From Stropharia rugosoannulata (lineage: Eukaryota; Basidiomycota; Agaricomycetes; Agaricales; Strophariaceae), in NCBI GenBank assembly GCA_028532985.1, contig JANCIK010000005.1, forward strand, positions 874,501-938,500: 64,000 nt of DNA, written 5' to 3'. The position numbers were made by a program, and so were the translations under genes. Under the pieces are notes generated by a model, which saw only the letters and a list, made by a program, of their open reading frames with translations, had not been told where the DNA came from and made no database searches. Shown piece by piece: positions 1 through 11,819 of the stretch (positions are counted from its first letter, which is position 1; each line of letters starts with the position of its first letter).

Positions 1-977
1 TATGACCTCTATGACGCAGAAGGGGATAAGTTTCTGTTAAGTCTCGGTACAAGCACATGTCAGATAGTCCCTTCTCTTCCCGATAAATCGCAATTCAGCA
101 CCCGAGGCAAGTCAAAAGGGCTTCAAACCCTAAGGGCTGAATAAACTCGCCGTGTCAGATGCCAAAAGAACTGTGAAGACCTCTCCGTGCCATCCCAAAT
201 CCAAGGCTCCAGCTGTGAGTCCTAAGATCTTCCACTGGGGAGGAAAGTAGCCCTGTAAGCCCCTAGTCAAGATCATGTACATAGTCCGAAGCAGAATGCT
301 TCCCCTAACAAAAAGAGAGAGATGCCACCAGATGCTTGCCAGGAATAATCAGAACAACAATCATTCTGAGGCTTGACCATCGTGAGGAGAGAATCCATTA
401 AGGCCTAGAGGAGTGAAGAGGGCTACTTCCACCCCTTTGCGAATCCGCTTGACCTTTTCCGCTAAAGTTTCCGCTGGAGACGAACCAAAGGCACAAATAG
501 TGATATATAGGCCGAGCATGCGAGCATACTGTATGACTGTCATTCTTGTGGTTTTGACGGGGACCGGGACAAAGTGTCTTCATTGCACGTATGCTCAGTT
601 CGAGGTCGACAACGGGCAAACAAACAAGGCCTGACAAAGGGGAAAAACTCAAAAACGCTGGATACCCACACTTTTTGCGTAGAAATATCTAGTTCTTGAA
701 AATGGCAGCCGTTGTATTCACGTCCGAACTATTTCCCAACATCTTCATGAGGCTGTCTTGGTAGTATGTCTTAGATAGTTACATTGTCCTAGAAGTGACC
801 CAAGAGGTCAAGTAGAAAATGGCTGCTGGAATGAATACCCAGCAGCGGATCCATTACCGTATCGCCCGTAAGAAAGCAAATAAATGAGTGTGTCCGTGTT
901 GGGTATAGGAATTTCCTTTCTTTGCCTTGTAGAGAAAATGACGTTAGTGCCTGGGATTAAATTCACAATATAGGTAC
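1..977. other. Unassigned stretch, possible 3' exons of an unknown minus-strand gene
   Basis: No gene is confidently resolved. On the minus strand, coding-like segments bounded by plausible splice sites occur at about 473-378 (reads AETLAEKVKRIRKG, then LFTPLGLNGFSP) and about 220-140. I could not join them in one frame with confidence. They may be the 3' end of a gene whose remainder I cannot place. The rest shows nothing recognisable. Confidence 0.2.
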
Positions 978-1816
978 TTACAATTCACGTACTACACACG
1001 TGCGTGGACATGTGAGTAAAAATATGAAAACTTGAGAACGTGCGTACCTCGGATGACAAAATTAGCCAGCACGGCAATAAATAGCGCTGCACTCAACAAA
1101 ACGGGACCGGCAAGGGCGTCTACGATAGGCTTCGTGAGTGGAGATCAGAAATCTGTGGGGTATAACCGTTAACGTACCGAAGTGCCCTGGGTCTCGACGA
1201 CGAATCATAGTGATGCGATGTTGGTACAAAATGTAGCCGTAAACCTAGCAAACAAGGTCAGCACGGGTGTTTTAGCAGCATATATGCGCTGCCATGGACT
1301 CACCAGGACGCAGATACTGATCACTGCATAGACGTATGCAAACCGACGCGCAACCTCGTCTTGCGAAGCATTGAACAGCGCCAGCGACAATGCGGACATT
1401 AGCACGGAAATGCTAAGCCACGATATCCACGCTACCAAAAGCAAAGGCCAAATTAAGCATCGCCGTCTATATGCGCGGAGCTAAAACTTACTTCGCTCGT
1501 TAGCAAACCAGACTTTGCCCTCGACCTTGATCGAGGCTGCTATTTTTTTCGGTACGCGCACGTTTGGCGGCAAGTTGATTGAATGGTAGTCGCGCACGGT
1601 TGGCTGGCGGTGCTCAGCGTCCTGTTCCGTTTCGGGAATGTCGTCCGCGCGAAGATGGCGGGCAGGGCGCTTGACGTGAGGCAGGGAAGCCAATGCCGAC
1701 GGCGAGAACGGTGTCATGATCGCGTGCCATGACCTACGTAGCAAGGAATCCTGGGCACCATCGTCTTGGGGTCGCAGCTGGGCATCGTCGGTGAAGGGCG
1801 CTTCAGCAGCGGACAT
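978..1816 (-). CDS. VTC1-like DUF202 membrane protein with long N-terminal extension
   Basis: Five exons on the minus strand: 1816-1492, 1431-1304, 1244-1178, 1119-1048 and 991-978. They join in phase to a 201-residue protein. The C-terminal ~100 residues match the small VTC1/DUF202 subunit: IKVEGKVWFANERT, then WISWLSISVL, two further hydrophobic segments, and IRRRDPGHFDALAGP before the last segment. In yeast VTC1 is a three-helix subunit of the vacuolar transporter chaperone complex, which makes polyphosphate and supports microautophagy. Yeast Vtc1 has only about 20 residues before the FANERT motif. Here there are about 100, hydrophilic and acidic. The gene diverges from the Hsp40 gene at 2046, with 229 bp between the start codons. 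The family call is good. The extension could be real or a misread 5' region, although no nearer start gives a better fit. Confidence 0.75.
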
Positions 1817-2045
1817 GGTCGTTCTGGTACAACAATCATTCCGGACGCCAGTCGGAGGCTGAACGGCGGCCTATCGGCCCGGTAGTCACGTGCCAAGGAT
1901 AGGAGGCTCTGGAACATGGTGACATCATGCAGAATCCTCGAGAGCTTTCCAGTGGGTGCCATCCCAGCTTGATAAATACATCCTCGCCGCCACAAATATC
2001 TCTGTAATTTACTTTCTACGACGCTACTAAGTCCCGAAACATACA

Positions 2046-3407
2046 ATGGGAACCGACTACTACACGCTGCTTGGCGTCAGCAAGAGCGCGACAGAGGACG
2101 AGATCAAGAAGGCCTACAAGAAGATGGTGCGTACTCACTGCCTGGCATCGGTTTCATGTGGACTCACTGACTCATATCTTTTGTAGGCTCTTAAATGGCA
2201 CCCCGACCGCAATAACAACTCGGAAGAGTCTACAAAGAAATTCAAAGAGGTACGTACAAGGTGGTCGCATGCAATTGACATTTTCTAACGAGATCCGCAG
2301 ATATCAGAAGCGTTCGAGGTTCTAAACGATAGCCAAAAGCGGGCCATATATGACCAGTTTGGCGAGGAGGGTCTCAAAGGAGGTGGTGTCCCTCCAGGAG
2401 CAGGAGCAGGCGGAGGCTTCTCTGGTTTCAACTTCCCTGGCGGTGGCGGCGCTGGCCCCGGCGGGGCAACGTTCACATTCACATCTGGTGGGCCAGGGGG
2501 CGGATTCAGCAGCGGAGGTTTCAGCCCCACAGACCCCCAGAAGATATTCGAGTGAGTATTTAGCTGACATCATCATTCTCCATGTCAATGTACTGACCGC
2601 GGCACATCACACAGGCAAATGTTCGGCTCGGGCATCTTCGGTGCCATGGGCGGTATGGGGGGCGGCCGCAGGAGCGGCAGGTCCAGTATGTTCACCGGTG
2701 CCGACGAAGACGACGACATGAACGGGTTCTCAAGTTTCGGAGGGATGCCAGGAGGAATGCCCGGCGGTATACCTCGCTCACGGACTTCTGGACAACGTCC
2801 AACGCCCGGCTTCGGCGCACGGCGTCCCCCTTCACCGACAAAAGAGAAATCAGAAATCACCCGCCCGCTCAAAGTCTCTCTCGAGGATCTATATTCAGGC
2901 ACCGTGAAGCGCCTGAAGGTCGGCCGGCGGTTACTGGACGGCACGACGGAGGACAAGGTGCTCGAAATCACTGTTCACCCCGGATGGAAGAGCGGGACGA
3001 AGGTTCGGTTCCCACATGCGGGGAATGAGCAGGCACCGACTGGCGAAGCACAAGATCTCGTATTTGTCGTTGAGGAGAAGCCACACGAAGTGTTCACGCG
3101 CGACGGAAACGACCTGCGTGCCAAACTCAAGATCCCGCTCGTTGAGGCTCTGTGTGGTCCCCCGATCGGTACTACGCGACTCTCCAAGACGCTAGAACTT
3201 CTCGACGCGCGTAAGCTTCAAATTGCTGTACCCATAGGTACCGTGAAACCTGGACAGACTATGACGGTCAGCGGGGAGGGAATGCCCATACGCAAGGATG
3301 GCACCGTGAAGAGCAAGGGCGACCTGATTGTTGAATGGGATGTTGTGTTCCCCGACCACCTGACAGCCACGCAGAAACAGCAGTTGCGCCATATTTTGAC
3401 CGCATGA
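2046..3407 (+). CDS. SIS1: Type II (DNAJB/Sis1-class) Hsp40 co-chaperone
   Basis: Four exons (2046-2126, 2187-2249, 2301-2551, 2615-3407) encode 395 residues. The N-terminal J domain begins [24 protein letters not shown] and carries the catalytic HPD in LKWHPDRN, which stimulates Hsp70 ATPase. A long Gly/Phe-rich linker follows (about residues 75-170, [18 protein letters not shown] repeats). Two beta-sandwich substrate-binding domains come next ([20 protein letters not shown], then [13 protein letters not shown]), ending with the dimerisation tail. There is no CxxCxGxG zinc finger, so this is class B. Sis1-type proteins act in the cytosol and nucleus on nascent or aggregated clients. The gene is divergent to the VTC1-like gene. 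The symbol is by family resemblance only. Confidence 0.9.
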
Positions 3408-3663
3408 AGGTAAATCTACCACGGACTTGTATGCTATCGTCCTTTCATATTACTCGAGATAAAGATACCCATTTCACTGTAATCTATTATGCATATTGTA
3501 TTATAATCATCATGTCTAGTATAAACTAATTCATCACCGAAACCAGTATTTCAAAACTTTGCTTCTTGGCTGAAGGTACATAATAGAATAAGAAAGGAAA
3601 ACAGTTGAAGATTTGAACAACGAGAGCGTTCAAGACATAAATAACACGAATACGTAGGTGTAT

Positions 3664-4814
3664 CTATAGAGTTAAATCAATCACCTCTCCGGGGTAAAAG
3701 TGCGAAGATTCTGTTTTCACTTTCTTTCTAGCGCCCTCACCGTCCCGCCTCGCTCTCTTCTTATTTCGGACGGCCTCGAGTTGCGCCTGGTCAAGTGTGA
3801 ACCTCGTGGACAAACAGATGATATAAAAGTTATACATACAAGCAATTCTTTCTCCTTGGCCTCCACATCTTCGTCATCATCGGTTTCAAGATCAATAATT
3901 TCAAGTTTGACGTCCTCTTCTTGCTCAGACTCAGATCTGACGCGGGAAACAATTCCATTAGCTTGTAACATTTCTATGTACTTCTATTATGTGGTGCAAA
4001 TTTTGAGATTAGAGGATGAAATAGAACTAACCGAGAGGTCGATATTTAAACAGCATAGTGGCCTTTCTACCGGTGGGTCGGATGTTTACAGTTTTATTGA
4101 TCTTCAGTTCCTGCTTTATCGGACCATAGCTGACGTATATTCAACAAAACGACTACTAATCCAGAACAAATTTACTTACTTGATGCGGTGGCTTAGACCT
4201 TTCTTGGAGCGTTCATGGACCTTGTCTACATCCGGAGGGCTGTACGAATACGCTTTGTTCTGCACTTCTCCCACCACCTCAACTGGCTGCACTTCAACTC
4301 TGATTGTTCCAATATCCTGTCTAGGCGGATTTTCTATATATCTGTCGTCGTCTAGTGCGTTACTTCAGAAAAATCTATAGCCAAGGGGCAATCTCATGTC
4401 AGCTTACCGGTCAAATCTAAAGTTGCGAATACAAAAGTCCTGACTTCGGAATCGGAAATATAGCAGCGGTCTGTTATATGTTTCCTATCTTGTTGTACAA
4501 CGACATATTCCACTTCATGTTCATCCAAGAATACTTTGATAACGAAGCTTTCGCCATTCTTCTCATTCTTCTCGCATTGAATAACAAAGGACTGCATTTT
4601 AAGGTTATAGGAACGATTTGTGGTTTCTTTCAACATTGAAAGTAACTCGCGTTGATTCACATACCTTCCCCGCCGTTGATGGGATCCAACAAGATGCTTT
4701 CTGCTCGTGTTCCGACTCTTCATGCTCAGCTCCGTACTGGGGCAACTTCTCTCCTTCCATGATCACTGAAACGTCAAACACGCCGCAAGTTAACACATCC
4801 TTCGCGTCTTCCAT
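3664..4814 (-). CDS. DUF7918-like nuclear protein (copy 1)
   Basis: Six exons on the minus strand: 4814-4665, 4591-4408, 4351-4180, 4129-4032, 3973-3840 and 3786-3664. All are in phase and give 286 residues. The layout matches what I know of the basidiomycete DUF7918 family (name recalled, not searched): a beta-strand start (GVFDVSVIMEGEKLPQY), the hallmark CWIPSTAGK, a VFLDEHEVE strand, LDLTDDDRY, IGTIRVEV, VHERSKKGLSHRI, FKYRPLEMLQANGI, and a basic tail with KKVKTE and a final GEVIDLTL. The NLS-like tail suggests a nuclear protein; no biochemical role is known to me. An upstream in-frame ATG at 4880 exists, but 4814 gives the N-terminus most like the other copies. This is the most intact short copy of five in the window. 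Confidence 0.75.
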
Positions 4815-5961
4815 CCTGGAGATTGTGAACTTGAGTATGTCTAGACTCCAGGAAGGTACTGTTTTGCGGATGAGGTACACAGGATGTGTAGAGGAGTAAA
4901 TGATGAGTCGTTGTCGTTTTGTGTCTCAGTCTGCTGTTCTGTGAGTCCTTTCGATAGAAAATATCTCCGTTCGCGAGGTTTTCACAGATTGGCGTGCACG
5001 ATCTTCGTCCTATCGCTTAGGCCACTGACCGCCGATGACCAACTTTAAAGCTTCAAGCGTCAAGAATTGTCCAATACAATGTCGAGGGGTGGAGCTCTTT
5101 CTCCTGATAGTGTTTAAACGAGTTCAGGGCAGAGAAACAGCTCTTCCCGAACTAAATAATGTAATATAACAAAGATAATCAAAGAGAAAAATAGGAGACA
5201 AGGTCGAAGCAAGGTCGAAGGAAAAGTTCCAGTCCCTAAATGAATCACGTGGTCTAATATTTTGATTGTTCCCTGGATCCACCACACAACTTCCACGCGC
5301 CGCGCGCGTCGACCAGCTGTACAACTCGGTTCTCCGCTGAGCAGTCCGCAGATTAGCAGGTACCAGCCCGCCGCGCGTGCTCGGTGGCTCCGCGAGCCAA
5401 AGCATGCATGCATTCACGCAGGCCGGGGCCGCGCCTCGTATAAAGTCGGAGTACACTTGGAGAACGAGGGCCCCCTAGCCGACCGCGTCCCCGCTCGATC
5501 CTCCAAGGTACGTCCCGCATCGGAGTCCTCCCACAGTTTGGAGGTAAAACTGATCGCGTCCCCACTTGATCTCGCATATCATCGTTCCGCCCGCGCGTAC
5601 TTACCTGGGCGCTAAAATGGAGGTAATTATCTTGTAATTATCAGGCGAATATTGTCAAAATATTGTCAGAACATCAAAGTGGCTTGCTTCAATGTCTAAA
5701 CGAGAGTGTAAAATAAATTTGAGGGCATAGAGTATTTACAGTCTTGGTAAGTACTCAAAATGGGCATACGGTGAGTGAAGTAAAGGTAGTACTATGTCCG
5801 AAGTACTCGAGCACGTTGATAGTTCCTTTCAGTTTACTGGGAACTTGAATAAATTTTTAGCCCACTACTATTCGTAAATCAGCATGTACTTGAATGTGCA
5901 CTAATGAAATATGTTAGACTTACTTTCAGAATGGTTTCTTGAATGTAAAACCTCTGCCAGT
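4815..5961. other. Intergenic region with a GC-rich island
   Basis: About 1.1 kb without a supported gene. Positions 5270-5560 are clearly richer in G+C than the surroundings and open in several frames on both strands, which is what a GC-rich non-coding stretch gives by chance. I see no domain, signal peptide or splice-consistent model in it. Confidence 0.4.
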
Positions 5962-7183
5962 TCAGGTATTGTGGAAGTAACTCAAAAAATGGTTCATCAA
6001 AACTATTTTTTCCATTTTTGTGAGTTGATCGCCACATTTGTTTGGTGGCAGTTGATCAAGAAAGTGTTGAATCATTAGTGGGCACCAACTTGATATAGCA
6101 AGTAGGTATTCTGGATTGTCGCATCCAAATGCAATGAAGGCATCCGCGTAGTGTCCCATAGACGGGGTACAACTGCTGAGGAAATGAACAATTGACCTTC
6201 CGCTGTCGGAATCAGCTCCTTGAACCCCGTCGTGTGCTGAGTTAGTCGGAGGCACAAGCGTTGAATACTGCGTGAATTCCGTCAAATGTGTTTCATTGTC
6301 GTTCCGAGGAAGGTTGTTTCTGGAAAAAAATCTTGTTCCATGATGGGAATCGGCCCTTGGTGAGCTAGACAGGCTCGAGCTGCTGGTAGGGTGTAGAAAA
6401 GAGTAGGTGCTTGTTCTGCTCCGTGATCCTTTTGACTCTGTTGAAGCTGAGCATGATGGATTTTTGTCAGCGGCTAAGATAAATGTACTGCTCTGTAATT
6501 TTGAAGACTCAGATTCAGTTAAACTCTATAAGACTCTCCAAAACTTAAACTACTGCTCAGTATCTCACCTGTTCTGATAACCTCTCGTTGTTATTGGTAC
6601 TTCCAATACCAGCCAGTACCATTTTCTTATGACACTTCTCGCTATGTCTTCTAGCACTGTGTTGTTTTGTCATATATACTTGAATGACCCTCATTGCTTC
6701 CCTAACCGCATCATCTCCGGCAGTACGCAGTTGAGGGAACTTCTTGACGAGCTAATACAATTTCGATGCTTAATATTGACTAACTATATGTATTTGAAAC
6801 TTCCGTGCAGTACCTGTCTCTTTATCAATTTCACTTTATCTTTCTGCTCTGTGACTGTTTTTGATACGCTTAGATTTTCCTTCATAAGTTGTCTTGTAAT
6901 GTTCTTATATCCAAAGTCAGATTTGCCTGGGCACGATCGAACCTTTACAACTGATTCGATTTACTCACTGCCATGTCGTTGAGTCCATCTTCTTTATCTG
7001 TTCCATCTAAGCCTAAAATTCTGCTGATCCTTTCGGCTAACTTGCTAGACTGTACACGATGCGAGTGCTATCTCAGACAAGCAATAGCAATTCACCAGCC
7101 TGTACAAACCTTTCCTCTGCAAACATCTTGCCCAAGGAAGCATTAGTACCGAGATGCATCTCATGAAAATATCGCTTACTCAT
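5962..7183 (-). CDS. Unrecognised five-exon protein with helical middle and Cys/Trp-containing C-terminus
   Basis: Exons 7183-7110, 7044-6969, 6903-6814, 6751-6569 and 6492-5962 join in phase to 317 residues. Most of these exons are too short to stand out singly. The N-terminus (MSKRYFHEMHLGTNASLGKM) leads into a charged, probably helical middle (KLAERISRILGLDG, EQKDKVKLIKRQ, LVKKFPQLRTAGDDAV). A Ser-rich disordered stretch follows. The compact C-terminal block has FIAFGCDNPEYLLAISSW and ends KIVLMNHFLSYFHNT. I recall similar C-terminal blocks in uncharacterised Agaricomycete proteins but cannot name the family. No membrane segment or catalytic motif is visible. It lies upstream of, and on the same strand as, the small protein gene at 7467-7847. 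Confidence 0.6.
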
Positions 7184-7466
7184 TATATCTCCGATTTTTA
7201 TTTCAATCGCGTCGCTCGATCAACCTTTTGTGGTTTTTTGGCTCACTGTGCGTCTTAGCGACTACAAGTGCTACCTAGATGGAACGGTCTTCGAAAAAAG
7301 GAATATCAAGTCCCTACCTTCCCACGCGGAAGCCTCTGGTTCTTAAACTCCCATGCACTGAAAAGCGAAATAGCTACAAAATCATGTCTCTAATAGATAC
7401 TACACACTGTTCAAGTACCAGCAATCATTTCCCAATCACATTCATCTTGAGTTTACATTTTTTATC

Positions 7467-7847
7467 TTAAAGGTTTTCATCTTCCGAAACAATATCAACC
7501 TCCGGTACGTCATCGTCCTCATAATTATCTGATTGACTATCTGAGTTATCAGCGACTCCGCGCCGATGGGTGCCAGGTATTGGGACACTTCTAACGCGGA
7601 GATCGTACACGAAACCCCCATGACGGGTCGCATAATCCATAGCTTTCATGAGCAAGTTGTTTCCCGGAACTCTGGCCCAATTTCCGCGGCGTCTGGCACT
7701 GCAGTGGCGCCGCAGGAAGATCATAAACATAATTTTTCTGCGGAATGATGGGAGAGTGACAAGCTGGCGAGAGGAAAACCCATTATGACTGTGCGAGTCG
7801 TACATCGACAACGTGTATGGTTGGAAGCGGGCGACTAGATGCGGCAT
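7467..7847 (-). CDS. Small ARRR/IPG-family protein, copy A
   Basis: Uninterrupted 126-residue frame. The core (about residues 7-85) runs ARFQPYTLSMYDS, GFSSRQLVTLPS, a basic run, FMIFLRRHCSARRRGNWA, VPGNN, AMDYATRHGG and VYDLRVRS. An acidic Ser/Asp/Glu tail ends SEDENL. The same core recurs at 9771-10136 and 13578-14027, which is the main evidence that this is a real gene. The basic core plus acidic tail suggests nucleic-acid or protein binding, but I recognise no known domain and assign no function. No signal peptide or membrane segment. A GXIPG motif following ARRR-x-x-WA is the family signature. Confidence 0.6.
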   Translation of the reverse strand: MPHLVARFQPYTLSMYDSHSHNGFSSRQLVTLPSFRRKIMFMIFLRRHCSARRRGNWARVPGNNLLMKAMDYATRHGGFVYDLRVRSVPIPGTHRRGVADNSDSQSDNYEDDDVPEVDIVSEDENL

Positions 7848-8378
7848 ATTTCTGTTTGGTATTTTGTCGTTATAACAGTACTTTGTTAACGCCGTACAAA
7901 AGACGTACCCTTTAGGCGCCCGTCAAAGCGAGTGATGCGTTAAGTAATCTCTGTGTTTCGACACGCGTCGCTTTTATGCTTTTTATGCTGGCATTATAGA
8001 TCATGGTGACAGCATGATTATTTCGTTGTGCGCAACGTTCGTCCAACATTCCTCGTGCTGCATTTTATTTTTATTTAGTTCTACTTTACGTTCTCTGTTA
8101 TTCTACTAAATTAGTGACATAGACACGCTCACAGCCTACTTACCACTATGTTTCAACAACATGCAAAACATCAATTGGAAAATTGACAGACTAAATATAA
8201 GGAATGCAGTAATAGCCTTACGCGTAGAATGCAAGTCTGGAAATTTGAGCTTGAGTGACAGAGAGAGGCAACTTTTAGTTCTAAGGTGTAAGTTCCTTTA
8301 CCAAATTTGCTTCGCAATGATATAATCATCCAATTAACTCAAGACAAAGCATGCCGTCAACAGATGCCCGGGTTTGCC
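7848..8378. other. Intergenic, AT-rich
   Basis: About 530 bp between small protein copy A and the hypothetical gene at 8379. No ORF or RNA structure that I can support. Confidence 0.4.
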
Positions 8379-8821
8379 TCAAGGCAGACGATCACCTTCC
8401 CCTCGCGGCATATCATGAATAACTTCATCCCATTCTTGCGTCAGCATTGCTTCGCATGTCATCGAGGAAGCTGAGTGATCGCTCGGGGAAATAGCTTCAT
8501 GGCCAAAACTACCGACTTCACTCAGCAGCACGGATCCTGCGTTCATGACCTGCAAAAAAGGCGCCTTCGTAAACTTTGTTGTGCGTTCCTGGGAAAGACT
8601 GCGAGGATTTTGGATGGCCCAGTCTGATTAATAGATCGTTGTGGATAAAGAGCTTCTTCCCGATTTATGAACTTCACATGTGATTCATGATATCTCTGGA
8701 TACCTTGGGTCCGGACTTCATGGAAGCAGCACAGAACCATTAAACAAATCAATACGAACAATAACGTTTTCCTCTTCTTTAGAATTGCGACGGCCAGAGT
8801 ATGGCTACCGACGTCATTCAA
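8379..8821 (-). CDS. Hypothetical short protein with one hydrophobic segment
   Basis: Two exons (8821-8600 and 8549-8379) joined by a 50-nt intron with a strong TTTTTTGCAG acceptor give 130 residues in phase. Residues 20-36 (TLLFVLICLMVLCCF) could be a signal anchor after a short basic N-terminus. The remainder is hydrophilic, with one NQT glycosylation sequon and a C-terminal block EWDEVIHDMPRGEGDRLP. I recognise no family. Support is only the open frame, the spliceable junction and the composition. It could equally be the 3' part of a larger gene reaching into 8822-9300, or chance. Confidence 0.3.
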
Positions 8822-9770
8822 AGCATGAGGTGAAGTCCGCTACAGGCTGGAGCTCACCGTCCTTGCACTGTCCAGACGATATCGCTATATTCGTTCGAAT
8901 AGCACATAACCTTGACAGCTGCTTCTTCCTGTCAAACCTCAGTCATGAGGGCCTAATTAATGTTCCAAAAGATGCAGGATTGATCATGATGAACATTGTC
9001 GACTCTCGTCCTCGAATACATATCGGTGCACCGTCCATGAGCCTTGCTGCTTGGGAGCTCCCTGTAGAATGGCTCGTTAATGTGTGATGCACCGCTATAT
9101 ATGCTATCGGGCATAAGAGGTATCTTCAGCGAAATCGGTCTCGTGCGGTGCAGCCAGGCGATGTTTTCCACGATAGGAAAGCTATAAAATCGACGCGAAC
9201 GTGTTTTGTATTTGGCCGTGTGGATTTTCGTCACCTCGACCCCCTGTCTCCTCCCCCGTCTGGACGAGAACAAAGAAAAGTATTTGTAAGTTCTCGATCG
9301 TCGAGTATATGTAATGTGAACCAGTGTTCACAGCTTTTCTTAGCTCGAATGCCAGTCTTTGATTAGAGTTCGGATCTTGCTACGCCAGACATGAGCCTTG
9401 ACGAGAAGGCGTGCAAGCAGCATTAGAATCTAGTCCTTGGATAACAGACGCCACTACCACTCGGTGCATAACACTTGACAATCGGTATTCGTAATTCACG
9501 AAAAGAGGGATTATTTTCTCTGTCGAAATGGGGTTCACCGGGATTGCCAGTTATCGAACGGCTTGAATATTGTCAAAATACGAAGGCAATAATGGCGGCG
9601 CAGTGGCGAGGACACACCAACCAAAATGTCGGTCACCTGCAGAATAGATCCTATAAAAGAAACGTCCTCATCGATGACCGGCATTAAGATCTTACACAGT
9701 TAGGCTCTAGTATGTTCTCCAGCTTATTTCCCCTCTCGATCCGTACAGACAAATTGACAAGAATGTAGAA
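8822..9770. other. Intergenic, unresolved ORF overlap
   Basis: Both strands carry moderate open frames around 8950-9270 (for example a plus-strand segment reading GLIMMNIVDSRPRI). They have no recognisable domain, and neither shows a convincing exon chain. I leave the stretch unassigned. Confidence 0.3.
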
Positions 9771-10136
9771 ATGTCTGTAGGGCACTTCCAGCCATACACA
9801 CTTGCGATCCTTGACTCCCATAGCCTCGGGGGTTTCTCGAGCCGCCAGCTTGTCACTTTTCCATCCCGGCGCAGACGAGGGAGGTTCCGCCGTTTCCTGC
9901 GCCGCAAATGCCATGCCAGACGACGTGGAAACTGGGCGATCATCCCCGGATCCCACTACTTCAACCGTGCGATCGATTATGCCGCGCGCCACGGATCATA
10001 TGTCTACAATCTGCCAGTCAGAAAGACCCCGGGCCATCGCAGATGGATGAGGGAGGACGAGACAGAGGAAGAGCGTGATGAATCAGAGGAGGAGGATGTG
10101 CCGGAGACAGAGTTGCTCACCGATGACGAAAATTAG
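9771..10136 (+). CDS. Small ARRR/IPG-family protein, copy B
   Basis: Single-exon 121-residue protein, paralogue of the genes at 7467-7847 and 13578-14027. It begins MSVGHFQPYTLAILDSHS and keeps the whole core: GGFSSRQLVTFPS, an Arg-rich run, RRFLRRKCHARRRGNWAI, IPGSHYF, AIDYAARHGSYVYNL. The tail is strongly acidic (EDETEEERDESEEEDVPE, ending TDDEN). Copy B is nearer to copy A than to copy C. It is on the opposite strand to A, so the pair forms an inverted duplication with the hypothetical 8379-8821 gene between. Function unknown; the alternation of a highly basic core and an acidic tail is the only biochemical hint. Confidence 0.6.
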   Translation: MSVGHFQPYTLAILDSHSLGGFSSRQLVTFPSRRRRGRFRRFLRRKCHARRRGNWAIIPGSHYFNRAIDYAARHGSYVYNLPVRKTPGHRRWMREDETEEERDESEEEDVPETELLTDDEN

Positions 10137-11819
10137 ATAGAATGGGATGGGAGGAGAAGGAAACTACCGTCATACAAAGGATACTAAGATCCGAGATATG
10201 CGTTTTCCGACGTGGGGGCTTGGATCCGATACGCTTTCTTTCTACGAATTGCGCTTGACGTAACTGAACATGCATATATGTATGCGCATTTTACAGCGAT
10301 GGCGCCCATACTGTAGACCTAAAACGAGTTCCTAGATATGCATTTCCGGCGACGCGATTTGTCGACAAGCGGAATAGGTGTGCATGAGGTAGAAGTTCTA
10401 TTCAACGTCAAACAGTACTCGGTGACGAGACTGGGCAAATGCTTCATTCCCGTCGACAGTGACCTTGACCATGATTCTTCGGAGCCTCCGCTACACCTAG
10501 ATCCAGCCTGAAAGAATAAAGGAGATCCATAGCTCCAAAGCGAGAATTGGCCGAATTTCGATCAGGTTAACAGGCAGCTCGCCTTGGATATGGTTGAGTC
10601 GAATGGCAGTGATACAACTGAATTGTTGCGCAGCGGCGTAGTCCGGAAGAAGGCCCAAGTGCAACTGGTCCATGAGGAGCCGACTGTCGTTTCAGCCAAT
10701 TCATCCAGAGTGACAGAACTAGGAAATGCGTATTCTATGGTGAATGAAAAAGGCTTGCGAGTTGAATAGTTTCAGCCGGTCATCGCTTGCAAGTTCGGGC
10801 TTCAAAGCTAGAACAACAGTTCCTGCTGCGTATTCCGAAGAAACGAGGTTGTTGCTGAATCATTGTAACGCGTGTTACTTCTGTTCATACATATGGCGGG
10901 GCCAGCGTGCACGGTGACAATATGCTGTCAGAGAGTAGAAGGTGCCCGAGGGTTCATCATGTCGGCATGACGCAAAGTTTCTAGAGTTCAGAACGTTTTC
11001 AGCAGCTCCCGAATAAAAATAATGGGGGAAGAGGGAAGAATCAAGAATAGTATTGCGGAGAGTGTTGATTTCGAAGTCCTAACATTAGCCCCGTGCTTCG
11101 CCCAATCACCTTGAGATCTCTGTATGACTGGCTCGACTGATTACATGCCAGGATGATAAAAATGTGTGAAAACAGACACATATAATCGCCAGCCTTTTCA
11201 TAAAAATAGTCATTTCAAGGTAAGCGCTTGGTGCTTCATCAGAAACCAGAAATGCACACCGCATATAGATAGTGCATGGCACGAATATAGCTTTATGGTG
11301 AACTGTACAGGAAATTTTTGTATTGTTGCTTGCAGAAGGATGGGTTTCCCGAATGCATGACACTGCTTGTTGCTGCTTGTTCGTGGCAAAGAGCTTCCAG
11401 TGTTCCGGAAGAGGAGTATACAGATAGGTGGCCTCTCTGCGTCCTCCCCTCCCATGATGATTTTTACTCGCTGGGGGAAGAATGGAGCGCGCCACCTTGA
11501 CTTGAAAAGCAGAAGTTGCCTCCGTGCGCGCGTACTCAGCGATTAGCCTTTATTCCGTTCTGAGATTGTGATCGCGCAGTAGAGCGTCTAGCAGGGAGGT
11601 TAATTGTGAGGAAACGCTGGACTCTGCCATAGATTTATGGCGAGATGCCAAAAAAAACAGAAATGTACATAGTTCTGGATGAATTGGTCGGAAGTGACTC
11701 CGAGGCCAGAATTTAGTCGCCGACATGCCGGAGTTTGAATACATATGCTTTGGTGATAGCCGGTGCATACATGTGAAATGCATTTCTCTGACCCAACCTA
11801 ACCGCAACCTCCATCCCAA
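10137..11819. other. Intergenic; possible decayed F-box/LRR-like fragment on minus strand
   Basis: No intact gene is supported. On the minus strand between about 10800 and 10400 short runs read like the 3' part of an F-box or leucine-rich protein (HLGLLPDYAAAQQF, IRLNHIQGELPVNLIEI). A last block reads LRRIMVKVTVDGNEAF and ends at a stop. Stops and frame changes separate them, so if real this is a relic. The remainder, 10950-11819, shows nothing apart from the upstream region of the gene at 11820. Confidence 0.25.

Noticed and set aside
5114..5615. Three overlapping ~75-117-codon frames on both strands in a GC-rich patch
   Set aside because: Openness on both strands at once in a GC-rich segment, no splice-consistent model and no domain.
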